Shown one piece after another: positions 54,805 through 62,866 of a stretch of 64,000 bases of DNA (position 1 is the first letter of the stretch; the number at the start of each line of letters is the position of its first letter). The DNA is from an uncultured Flavobacteriaceae bacterium. Its GTDB lineage: Bacteria; Bacteroidota; Bacteroidia; Flavobacteriales; Flavobacteriaceae. The stretch is from NCBI GenBank assembly GCA_947504035.1, contig CANNGA010000009.1, positions 62,001-126,000 on the forward strand, given 5' to 3'. Below the pieces are notes generated by a model, which was given only the letters and a program-made list of their open reading frames with translations, did no database searches and was not told where the DNA came from. Made by a program: the position numbers and the translations under genes.

Positions 54805-57153
54805 TTAAAAATCGCCTATTTTGAGTCCTATAAAATATGTGCGTGGTCGGTTTGGACCATAGACATAATCGGAGTCTCTGGTTGCGCCAACTTCAAAATC
54901 GTCTTGGTAGCTGTTAAACAGGTTTTGTATGCCGCCGCTAAGTTCTGCATGAAAACGAGGGTTTAAATCGAAGTGGTAGGTGAGTTTTGTGGTAAGGTCG
55001 AAAAATGTTTCCGAATCAACCAGTTCTAAAAACCCTGTTTCACTAATAACTCTAGGAACTACCATTGTGCCTGTATAGCTGCCCGTTACATCGAGTTTAA
55101 AATGCGAATTAATGGTCCAATTGGTATTTAGAAAGCCATAGACATTTGGTGTGCGCACAAATTCGTCAACACTAATATCGGTTTCGTTTGGAGTATTCCC
55201 ATCGGTTTCAAACAAAAGTTGCGGGTCTTTATAAAGCGAACGCTGTACCGTAATACCGGTTTGTACGAATAGATTTTTGTTAGGGGATACTGTAAGTTCT
55301 ATGTTTGTACCGGCAACTAGAGCGCCAGAGCCATTTCTGGATTCTTCTAGAATAGAGCCGTTTGGTAATACATTACCTGTACTTACAATAGTAAATGGGT
55401 TTTCTAAGGTGGTATAAAATCCTTCTACTAAAAGATTGGCTTGTGTTTTCTTAACGTTTTTGCTAAAATTAAAAGACGCTGTAAAGGCGTTAGAAAATTC
55501 ACTTTCTAGGTTATTTGATAAAATTACGAATTGCTGTTCGCCACCTACAGATGAAATGTGCAAGTCCTCATTAAAAGCTTGGGGTGCTCTAAAACCTCTG
55601 GCATATCCACCTCTAAATTGCAGGTTTTTATTTATGTTATAAAGTAACGTCAAGCGCGGACTTAGCACAGTTTCTGTTACGTCGGATGTACGCGTAATGT
55701 CTTGTACTGTGTAAAGACCATCTACAGAGACGTGGTCTAAACGTGCGCCAATTAATGCGGTGAATTTATCAACAGGTTTCCATTCGTATTGGCCGTATAG
55801 ACCAAGGCTGTTTACATTTTGATCTACCAAACGGTTATAGCCTGGAATGATATCGTCTGTACGGTTCAATTGGTATTCGACACCTGTTGTAAGTACATCT
55901 TGGTTGGAAAAACTATGACTGTATTTTAATCCTGTTACTGCCGAGAGGTCTTTGGTTAGTCCAAATGCATTATTGGCCAACAAGGAATCGGCTCTCGTTC
56001 TGCCGCCGCCTAAGCCTCCGTAATAACTATCTCTATCTGTTTTTTGTAGAGAACCATATACATTTAAATTTTTAGTGCGTTGGTCGTTAAATAATTCATA
56101 ATCCGCACTGGTAAAAATGGTGTTGTGGTCTAGTTCTTCTGTAATATCGGTAAACTGTGGTGCGATGTCTATACGATCTCCTCCTCTTCGAAATTCGCGA
56201 ATGGCTGTGAAATCCAAACCTATTTTACTATTATCGTTGGGGCGTAAAAATGCTTTAGCACCAAGTGAATTATTGGTAAGTTTGGTGATTTCTGTAAATC
56301 CATCGGCATTCGCATCGAAGGCATCGCGATCTCTAAATACACCATAGATGGTAACACCGCTAGACAAATCCTCGCTAACTATATTCGTATTTAAACTTAC
56401 ATTTCTATCTGCCGTAGTGCCATCTATAAGTGCTAGTGTCGTGTTTACAGCCCAACTGTTGTTAATTGGTGTTTTTGTAATGATATTTATTGTGCCTGCA
56501 ATAGCATTAGAACCAAAAAGGGCAGATCCACCACTGCGTACCACTTCTACGCGATCTATAATGCTTACGGGGATTTGCTCTAAGCCATAAACACTATTAA
56601 CGCCGCTAAATACCGCACGGTTATTTACAAGTATTTGAGTGTATTGACCTTCCAAACCATTAAGCCTAACCTGAGTAAAACCACAATTTTGACAATTCGT
56701 TTCTACCCGTACACCAGGTTGGTAATTTAATCCGTCTGCTAGTGATAAAGATTGTGTGGCTTGAAATAGTTTAGGACTAAGAACACTAACAATTACAGGG
56801 GCTTCTTTTTTACTGATTCGATTTCTTGTGGCACTAACTACAACTTGATCGAGGCCTAAAATATCTTCGACAAGATTGATGTTAGCTGTGGTGGCCGCGT
56901 TTAGTGTTATCGTTTTGTATACGGATTTATAGCCTTGAGCACTCACAACTAAAGTCACAGCGCCATGAGGTAAGTTTATTTCGAAATAGCCATTTTCATC
57001 TGCACTGGTACCTTTAAAACTTTGTTTTACTAAAATATTAGCAAAAGCAACAGGTTGCTCCCCAGAGGTAACATGTCCAGAGATTTTAGAGGTCTCATTT
57101 TGTGAGGTGGCACAGGCAAAGGATAATGCTAATAGATAAGTTAAAAACTTCAT
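54805..57153 (-). CDS. TonB-dependent receptor with CxxC plug
   Basis: A 782-residue outer-membrane receptor: signal peptide, CarboxypepD_reg-like domain (ISGHVTSGEQPVAFANIL), plug (VSVLSPKLFQATQSLSL) and a 22-strand barrel to IGLKIGDF. The plug contains NCQNCGFTQVRLNGL, a Cys pair that could bind a metal or be redox-active. First gene of the metal operon and divergent from the DtxR-type regulator; the transported form of the metal (free, or as chelate) is not readable. Leader is about 15 residues and short, but acceptable. Confidence 0.92.
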   Translation of the reverse strand: MKFLTYLLALSFACATSQNETSKISGHVTSGEQPVAFANILVKQSFKGTSADENGYFEINLPHGAVTLVVSAQGYKSVYKTITLNAATTANINLVEDILGLDQVVVSATRNRISKKEAPVIVSVLSPKLFQATQSLSLADGLNYQPGVRVETNCQNCGFTQVRLNGLEGQYTQILVNNRAVFSGVNSVYGLEQIPVSIIDRVEVVRSGGSALFGSNAIAGTINIITKTPINNSWAVNTTLALIDGTTADRNVSLNTNIVSEDLSSGVTIYGVFRDRDAFDANADGFTEITKLTNNSLGAKAFLRPNDNSKIGLDFTAIREFRRGGDRIDIAPQFTDITEELDHNTIFTSADYELFNDQRTKNLNVYGSLQKTDRDSYYGGLGGGRTRADSLLANNAFGLTKDLSAVTGLKYSHSFSNQDVLTTGVEYQLNRTDDIIPGYNRLVDQNVNSLGLYGQYEWKPVDKFTALIGARLDHVSVDGLYTVQDITRTSDVTETVLSPRLTLLYNINKNLQFRGGYARGFRAPQAFNEDLHISSVGGEQQFVILSNNLESEFSNAFTASFNFSKNVKKTQANLLVEGFYTTLENPFTIVSTGNVLPNGSILEESRNGSGALVAGTNIELTVSPNKNLFVQTGITVQRSLYKDPQLLFETDGNTPNETDISVDEFVRTPNVYGFLNTNWTINSHFKLDVTGSYTGTMVVPRVISETGFLELVDSETFFDLTTKLTYHFDLNPRFHAELSGGIQNLFNSYQDDFEVGATRDSDYVYGPNRPRTYFIGLKIGDF

Positions 57154-57164
57154 GCTTTTTTGCG

Positions 57165-57231
57165 CAAATATAAATATATTTTTAGAGTAATCTAAAAATT
57201 ATTTTTTAGTTATATATTTATTATATATTTG
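57165..57231. promoter_or_regulatory. divergent promoters and DtxR/MntR-type operator
   Basis: TTTTTAGA-GTAA-TCTAAAAA (57179-57198) is a perfect 8-bp-arm palindrome, like the TTTAGGTTA-type boxes of DtxR-family regulators. A -7 box for the receptor operon lies on the minus strand at 57165-57172 (TATATTTG), and one for the regulator on the plus strand at 57224-57231 (TATATTTG). The palindrome covers the -14 to -33 zone of the receptor promoter, so binding of the metal-loaded regulator would block it. Confidence 0.75.
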
Positions 57232-57249
57232 CCAGTCTAAATAGAAGTG

Positions 57250-57906
57250 ATGATTACCTTAACCGAAGAGAATTATATTAAAGCCATATACCATTTAGGA
57301 AAGCAAGGTACAACCACTGTAAGCACTAATGCTGTGGCTAAAGAAATGCGTACAAAAGCGTCTTCGGTCACCGATATGATTAAAAAATTATCTGAAAAAG
57401 GTTATGCGGATTATAAAAAATACCAAGGTGTATCACTAACTGAGGCGGGGAAGGTTATCGCTGTTAATATTGTTAGAAAACACAGACTTTGGGAGGTGTT
57501 TTTAGTAGAGAAATTAAACTTTACTTGGGATGAAGTTCATGAGGTTGCCGAACAATTAGAGCACATAAAGTCTAAAAAGCTAATTACGCAATTAGATGCT
57601 TTTTTGGGGCACCCTACACATGATCCTCATGGAGATCCAATTCCTGATGGCGAGGGTAAGATTAAAACCATAGACAAAATAGTGCTATCTGATCTTGAAG
57701 TGGGGCGTTCCTGTATTTGTGTTGGTGTTATAGACACGTCTCAAGAATTTTTAAAATATTTGGATAAGCATAATATTGCCTTGGGTACTGCTTTTACAGT
57801 ACTTCATAAAGAAGCTTTCGACCATTCCATGACCATTGCCTTAGGTGCTAAAGAACTTGTAGTCTCTAGCGTTATTTGTAATAATTTATTTGTAAAATAT
57901 GCGTAA
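57250..57906 (+). CDS. DtxR/MntR family metal-dependent regulator
   Basis: A 218-residue regulator: N-terminal winged helix (VSTNAVAKEMRTKASSVTDMIKKLSEKG), dimerisation/metal domain (HRLWEVFLVEKLNFTWDEVHEVAEQLEHI) and a C-terminal FeoA/SH3-like domain (about 140-218). The E-Q-L-E-H block matches the metal-site helix of MntR-type members. Near the N-terminus an Asn (residue 8, EENYIKAIY) is in the position of the Asp of B. subtilis MntR. I use ATG 57250 over GTG 57247. Likely represses the receptor/ABC operon when metal is plentiful. Confidence 0.9.
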   Translation: MITLTEENYIKAIYHLGKQGTTTVSTNAVAKEMRTKASSVTDMIKKLSEKGYADYKKYQGVSLTEAGKVIAVNIVRKHRLWEVFLVEKLNFTWDEVHEVAEQLEHIKSKKLITQLDAFLGHPTHDPHGDPIPDGEGKIKTIDKIVLSDLEVGRSCICVGVIDTSQEFLKYLDKHNIALGTAFTVLHKEAFDHSMTIALGAKELVVSSVICNNLFVKYA

Positions 57907-57956
57907 TACGCACAGTAATGGCGCGGTAATTGATGTAAGGCTACAAACGCTTTTTT

Positions 57957-58520
57957 ATGAAATCTATACTAACGGTTGGTTTGTCTTGTCTTATAGTGTG
58001 TTCCTCTTGTATTCCTATGCGTATTGCGCCCAGAATAGAAACTCATAAAATAAAACTCGCTAAACGTTTTCAACACAAACTGCCCAAGCGCACTGCCTTT
58101 ATTTTTGAAGACCCGAAAGATGCAGACGAATTTTACAATTATGTGAATACCAAACACGATTTAGCACATAAAGATGTGACATGTAATGTGCCTTTTGAAA
58201 TTGATGAAGAACGCTTTTATTTCTCGTTTCATGAGGTTGAAAAAAAAGATAAAACGCTAAATTTAATCCCTATCCTTATAGATGCGAGTTTAGATGAGAA
58301 AGCCATAAGCCCTATGTTTGAGGGACATCATACCTCAAGAAAATACCATTGGTATATCGCTGTAACTGTAGATGACGAAAACATGAACGACTGTTTGAAA
58401 ACCAATCATGAAAAGCATGAGATAGTGGTAGATTACCTAAGAAATATGCGTAAAGAATACCTTGATACAAGTAATTATTTAGAATTACTACTTCAAAACC
58501 CGCAAGCCGCATCGCGTTAA
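57957..58520 (+). CDS. lipoprotein of unknown function
   Basis: A 187-residue lipoprotein (SSC lipobox, about Cys 18). The body is mixed alpha/beta and hydrophilic with several His (EGHHTSRKYHW, CLKTNHEKHE), ending in basic RNMRKEYLD and AASR. No family recognised. It is 50 bp after the DtxR-type regulator on the same strand and may be cotranscribed with it; the His content would fit metal binding, but that is only a hint. Its stop overlaps by 4 bp the end of the convergent DUF1080 gene. Confidence 0.7.
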   Translation: MKSILTVGLSCLIVCSSCIPMRIAPRIETHKIKLAKRFQHKLPKRTAFIFEDPKDADEFYNYVNTKHDLAHKDVTCNVPFEIDEERFYFSFHEVEKKDKTLNLIPILIDASLDEKAISPMFEGHHTSRKYHWYIAVTVDDENMNDCLKTNHEKHEIVVDYLRNMRKEYLDTSNYLELLLQNPQAASR

Positions 58521-59407
58521 TTTTTGAATGACACTTGCTGTGTTATAAAATCTGGAAATGCCGTAATAGGGGTTAGCGTCATGTTTTTGTAGTAGCATTC
58601 CGCAGCTTCCGATTGTATTTGCAGTTGTCCGCTAGTTAGTGGGGATTGTGTTTCGGGGTTCATGGCATTTTCTACGACCATAACGATTTTACCGTTTACA
58701 AGGTGTACTGCATCATTGCCAATTGTATAAATTTCTAGTGTATTCCAATTCCCATGTGGAGATTGCGGCTCTAGATACGCGTGTATATAACCTTTGCCTT
58801 TAAAATATGTATTCGCTTTTGGGTTGTATTGTTTTTTTTTGGCGGTACCATCACCTCTAATATCAACTTGTGGCCCTGCAATTTTAGGATGTACTGTATT
58901 TGCTGAGAGGGAAATAAAATCACCGAGATCGGTTTCTTGTACTTGAAATTCTAAAGAGGTTTTCCAGGTGTTCCAAAACCGACCATGTGCGCCATAGCAG
59001 TGGTATAGAATACCTGTGTCTTTACGTTTTTGAAGTCTTGGTGCCCATTTTTGACAGCCCCATTTAAATTGCGTGCTAAAATGGTAGTTGCTATACTGTT
59101 GTTTTGTTGTGATAGCACCGTATATTTCTCCAGTAATGGTTAGAACGACCGTATCGTTTTCTACATGTGTTGTAAAAACATGTGTAATGTCATTATGCAG
59201 CCCTAGAGGCTTGCCTTTTCTCACGTTATCAGATTGGTAAGTGCCCTTAGGTAGCCCCTTGACAGTGCTGTGAGGAATACCAATCCAAGTTTCAAAATAA
59301 CTTAAATCTGTATCGAGTAAATGCTGTGTTTTTTTTGAATGTTGCGCATGTATTGTGGTATAACATAAGTATAAGATAATAAAGGCTAAGACGTTACGTG
59401 TTTGCAT
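58517..59407 (-). CDS. DUF1080 family secreted protein
   Basis: A 296-residue secreted protein (leader ending TIHAQ). Its concanavalin-like beta-jelly roll has DUF1080 landmarks: FSTQFKWGCQKWAPR, KDTGILYHCYGA, WKTSLEFQVQE, and a C-terminal QLQIQSEAAECYYKNMTL. The family (3-keto-disaccharide hydrolase or glycan binding) acts on sugars. It stands alone between metal genes; there is no clear partner. Confidence 0.87.
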   Translation of the reverse strand: MQTRNVLAFIILYLCYTTIHAQHSKKTQHLLDTDLSYFETWIGIPHSTVKGLPKGTYQSDNVRKGKPLGLHNDITHVFTTHVENDTVVLTITGEIYGAITTKQQYSNYHFSTQFKWGCQKWAPRLQKRKDTGILYHCYGAHGRFWNTWKTSLEFQVQETDLGDFISLSANTVHPKIAGPQVDIRGDGTAKKKQYNPKANTYFKGKGYIHAYLEPQSPHGNWNTLEIYTIGNDAVHLVNGKIVMVVENAMNPETQSPLTSGQLQIQSEAAECYYKNMTLTPITAFPDFITQQVSFKN

Positions 59408-59461
59408 TAAAACATGATTTTAGCGTGTAATATACCATTTTTTGCCATTCAAATCGTGCTC

Positions 59462-59599
59462 TTAATGGCAGCCACATCCATCCTTACCACATGCTTTTTT
59501 AGATTCGGATGTTTTTTTCCAAAAGAATTTTTTAACTAAAAATAGAAGGGCTAGGGCTACCGAAGCAAAAGCTAATATGTTTTGAAATATGGTGTTCAT
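59462..59599 (-). CDS. FeoB-associated Cys-rich small membrane protein
   Basis: A 45-residue protein (MNTIFQNILAFASVALALLF... KKACGKDGCGCH) with one N-terminal membrane helix and a Cys-rich basic end, as in the small proteins encoded beside feoB in many bacteria. Start ATG at 59599 and stop TAA at 59462-59464; too short for ordinary gene callers. It is 27 bp after the feoB stop and probably in the feoAB transcript. Its Cys tail may bind ferrous iron or a cluster. Confidence 0.85.
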   Translation of the reverse strand: MNTIFQNILAFASVALALLFLVKKFFWKKTSESKKACGKDGCGCH

Positions 59600-59626
59600 A
59601 GTGGTATAGTCGTGGACTATTGGTTT

Positions 59627-61726
59627 TTATTTCAAAAATTGATAGGCAATTAAGGCGACAATATAGGCAAAAAAGGTCATGATAATTAATTGCAGGGTTG
59701 GCCATTTCCAACTATTGGTTTCTTTTTTTACAATGGCCAAAGTACTCATGCACTGCATGGCAAAGGCGTAAAATAATAACAATGAAATACCAGAAGCTAA
59801 ATTAAATAGGGGTCCTCCAAGTATGGGGTTAACCTCTCCAGCCATTCTGTTTTTTATGGTTTCTTCTTCGTCACTTCCAACACTATAGATCGTCGCTAAG
59901 GTGCCTACAAAAACTTCTCGTGCAGCAAAAGAACTCACAATGGCGATGCCTATTTTCCAGTCGTAGCCTAAAGGTCTTATAAGTGGTTCTATAGCATGGC
60001 CTGCAATGCCAATAAAAGAATGTTCTAATTTATGAGACGCTATCTTTTGTTGCATTTCATCTGCGCTTAAATGGGCTTCACTATAAGCTGTTTGTACAAT
60101 GTTTTCAGCGTCATTAAATTGTTTGCCAGGGCCATAAGATGCTAGAAACCATAATATAATAGAAATCGCTAAGATTATTTTTCCTGCACCAAAGACAAAA
60201 GATTTTGTTTTTTCAATCACTGTAAGCGCTACGTTTTTGAACAGCGGCAACTTGTAGTTTGGCATTTCAATAACAAAATAGGTCTTACTTTTAATCTTAA
60301 GGATCTTATTTAAAATATATGCAGATACAATGGCAGTACCAAAGCCAATAAGGTATAGGAGCATAAGGGTTAGTGCTTGGTAACTCAATCCTAAAATACG
60401 TCCCTCTGGAATAACCAGAGCAATAATGATGAGATACACAGGAAGTCTGGCAGAACAGGTGGTAAAAGGGGTGACCAGTATGGTGATTAAGCGTTCTTTC
60501 CAGCTCTCTATATTTCGCGTTGCCATTATTGCTGGTATGGCACATGCTGTTCCAGAAATAAGGGGGACTACGCTTTTACCGCTTAAACCAAAACGTTTCA
60601 TAATACGGTCCATTAAAAATACAACACGACTCATGTAGCCGCTCTCTTCAAGCACAGCTATGAATAAGAATAAAAATGCAATCTGCGGAATAAAAATTAC
60701 AATACCACCAAGTCCTGGTATAATGCCTTCGGCAATTAAATTGGTAAATGCACCTTCGGGTAATAGTTGTTTTACCCATTCGCTTAAGCTTGCAAAAAGG
60801 CCGTCTATAAGATCCATAGGTAATCCAGACCAATCGTAGATGGCTTGGAATATGGTTAATAGTATAATGCCAAAAATAAGATAGCCCCAAACTTTATGGG
60901 TAAGAATACGATCTAGTTTTATGCGTAAATCTTTAGCTTGACTTAGGTCTATAGTTTGCCCTTTTTCTAAGGCTTTATTGATAAATTGGTAGCGTTTTAC
61001 AGTCTCCTTTTGCTGTAAACGCTTTAGATCACCTTTGCTTTTGGTTTTAAAATTGGCGACAGCATCAAATTCTTTTCGGTCTGTTTTTCCAAAATTAACA
61101 TCCTGTGTTATTACCAGCCAGAGTTTGTATAGCAATTGGTTAGGGAATGCCGTTTTAAGATTTCCAAAATAGACTGGGTCTATGGTTTCTGTGTCCAAAC
61201 ATGGCGTGCTAGAAATCTCTCTATAATTAGTAATCAAGTGTTTTAGGGCATCGATACCTTCATTTTTTCGCGTACTAATTAGCGCAATTTTGGTATGTAA
61301 CTTTTCTTCAAGATAAGGGATGTCTAACGAAATTCCTTTATAACGCATACGGTCTGCCATGTTTATGACCAATACGGTAGGGATTTCTAAATCTTTAATC
61401 TGTGTAAATAATAACAGGTTGCGTTTTAGGTTTTCTACATCGGTAACCACAACAGCAATATCTGGAAAGTCTTTATCTTTCTTGTTAAGAAGTAATTCTA
61501 TAACAACGTTTTCGTCTAAGGAAGAGGCATTTAAACTGTAAGTTCCTGGGAGGTCTATAATATGTGCCTTAACACCTCTAGGAAGCCTGCAAATACCTTG
61601 TTTCTTCTCTACAGTAATTCCCGGATAGTTGCCAACTTGTTGGTTTAAACCAGTTAAGGCATTAAAAACTGAAGTTTTGCCCGTATTGGGGTTTCCAATT
61701 AAAGCAACATTTATCTGTTTACTCAT
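59627..61726 (-). CDS. feoB: ferrous iron transport protein B
   Basis: A 699-residue Fe(II) importer. The N-terminal G domain has G1 GNPNTGKTS (residues 11-19), G3 DLPGTYSL and G4 NMAD; a helical GDI-like linker follows; about 280-699 is the membrane part with the paired Gate motifs (VPLISGTACAIPAI and FVGTLATIYSVG region). It begins within feoA's last 8 bp and is followed by the small Cys-rich gene. Confidence 0.96.
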   Translation of the reverse strand: MSKQINVALIGNPNTGKTSVFNALTGLNQQVGNYPGITVEKKQGICRLPRGVKAHIIDLPGTYSLNASSLDENVVIELLLNKKDKDFPDIAVVVTDVENLKRNLLLFTQIKDLEIPTVLVINMADRMRYKGISLDIPYLEEKLHTKIALISTRKNEGIDALKHLITNYREISSTPCLDTETIDPVYFGNLKTAFPNQLLYKLWLVITQDVNFGKTDRKEFDAVANFKTKSKGDLKRLQQKETVKRYQFINKALEKGQTIDLSQAKDLRIKLDRILTHKVWGYLIFGIILLTIFQAIYDWSGLPMDLIDGLFASLSEWVKQLLPEGAFTNLIAEGIIPGLGGIVIFIPQIAFLFLFIAVLEESGYMSRVVFLMDRIMKRFGLSGKSVVPLISGTACAIPAIMATRNIESWKERLITILVTPFTTCSARLPVYLIIIALVIPEGRILGLSYQALTLMLLYLIGFGTAIVSAYILNKILKIKSKTYFVIEMPNYKLPLFKNVALTVIEKTKSFVFGAGKIILAISIILWFLASYGPGKQFNDAENIVQTAYSEAHLSADEMQQKIASHKLEHSFIGIAGHAIEPLIRPLGYDWKIGIAIVSSFAAREVFVGTLATIYSVGSDEEETIKNRMAGEVNPILGGPLFNLASGISLLLFYAFAMQCMSTLAIVKKETNSWKWPTLQLIIMTFFAYIVALIAYQFLK

Positions 61727-61955
61727 GTGTTACTTTTTCAATTAAAATATGAGCAGCTGTTTCTTTTCGAATTGCCAAATGTGTGCCGTTAATGTTGAGA
61801 TACATAGGGTCTTGAAATGGTGCTAATAACAATACAGAAACAGAATTGCCAGGAAGGCATCCCATTTCCAATAATTTTAGTGGGATAAGACTAGAAGAAA
61901 CATCTGTGATCACAGCGCTTTCTCCTTTTTTTAATTCTGCTAAAGTGTGACTCAA
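61719..61955 (-). CDS. feoA: ferrous iron transport protein A
   Basis: A 78-residue SH3-like FeoA (LAELKKGESAVITDV, KLLEMGCLPGNSVSV, LAIRKETAAHILIE). It regulates or supports FeoB. The stop overlaps feoB by 8 bp. A promoter box lies at 61982-61989. Confidence 0.93.
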   Translation of the reverse strand: MSHTLAELKKGESAVITDVSSSLIPLKLLEMGCLPGNSVSVLLLAPFQDPMYLNINGTHLAIRKETAAHILIEKVTHE

Positions 61956-61960
61956 ACTTA

Positions 61961-61989
61961 TTTAGATTGATTTTAAAGAAGCAAAAATA
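61961..61989 (-). promoter_or_regulatory. feoAB promoter with a possible DtxR-type half-site
   Basis: On the minus strand TATTTTTG (61989-61982) is a -7 box. Plus-strand bases 61961-61977 (TTTAGATTGATTTTAAA) share the TTTAGA arm with the operator at 57179 but the second arm is imperfect. A weak site near the transcript start is possible. Confidence 0.4.
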
Positions 61990-62028
61990 GGTTAAAAAAA
62001 TCAGTGTAAAAAAATTGTGAACGAAAAA

Positions 62029-62703
62029 CTAGTTAATGTATTCCTTTTTAAGATGCGCAATGTCCTCTATAAGTTTAGTGATGTCTTCTGTATTTGTGCC
62101 ATCGTAATACCCTCTTATTTGTCTTTTCTTATCTATAAGCATAAAGTTTTCGGTGTGTATCATGTCGTAAGGGCCTCCATCGCCGCCCTCTTTAACCGCT
62201 AAATAACTTTTACGCGCCAGTTTATAAATGGTTTTTTTAGGGCCTGTTACCAAATGCCACTTATGGTCTAAGACGCCTTTTTGTATGGCGTAACGTTTAA
62301 GTTGTGCAACGGTATCGATGGTTGGAGTTACAGAATGTGATAAGAGTAATACTTCGGGGTCTTCTTTTAATACGTTTTGAAGATGCACCATATGATTGGT
62401 CATTACAGGGCATATGCTCTGGCATGTGGTAAAGAAGAAGTCGGCAACGTAGATTTTATCTTTAAAATCATGTTGCGTGATTGTCTTACCATTTTGATTT
62501 GTGAGCGCAAAATCTGCAATTTTATGGTATTTCTTTTTGTAGTGTAAGCTACTGTCTACAAGAGCAGTACTTACCATTGTAGGTTGGTAAATAGGCAAGG
62601 GTTGGTAGACATTTAATGTATTGTAAATTAAAGCTATAATAACGATGGAAATGATGCCAAAAACAATTCCGAATACCTTATAACCTTTAAAAAATGATAG
62701 CAT
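62029..62703 (-). CDS. SCO1/SenC family protein
   Basis: A 224-residue protein with an N-terminal membrane anchor (VFGIVFGIISIVIIALIY) and a periplasmic thioredoxin-like domain. The copper-binding FTTCQSICP (Cys 94 and 98) and a later His in HTENFMLID match Sco. It would assemble the Cu-A site of cytochrome oxidase or handle thiols. A promoter box is at 62732-62739. Separate from feoA by 73 bp. Confidence 0.9.
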   Translation of the reverse strand: MLSFFKGYKVFGIVFGIISIVIIALIYNTLNVYQPLPIYQPTMVSTALVDSSLHYKKKYHKIADFALTNQNGKTITQHDFKDKIYVADFFFTTCQSICPVMTNHMVHLQNVLKEDPEVLLLSHSVTPTIDTVAQLKRYAIQKGVLDHKWHLVTGPKKTIYKLARKSYLAVKEGGDGGPYDMIHTENFMLIDKKRQIRGYYDGTNTEDITKLIEDIAHLKKEYIN

Positions 62704-62731
62704 TTTAGCGGTTTAAAATTAAAAACTGGTG

Positions 62732-62739
62732 CAAAAATA
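62732..62739 (-). promoter_or_regulatory. -7 box for the SCO1-like gene
   Basis: TATTTTTG on the minus strand, 29 bp before the ATG at 62703, matches TAnnTTTG. Confidence 0.5.
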
Positions 62740-62836
62740 CGATGATTTTAAGTCGTAGAAAACGAACCGCTTACTTAAATTACTGTTAAATGCGAGGGCA
62801 TTTGGGGAATCGCTTTTTAAACTTGCTTTAAAACCT

Positions 62837-62844
62837 TACTTTTG
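62837..62844 (+). promoter_or_regulatory. -7 box for rseP
   Basis: TACTTTTG matches TAnnTTTG, 23 bp before the rseP ATG at 62867. Confidence 0.5.
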
Positions 62845-62866
62845 TCCGATTATAAAAAAAATCTAG

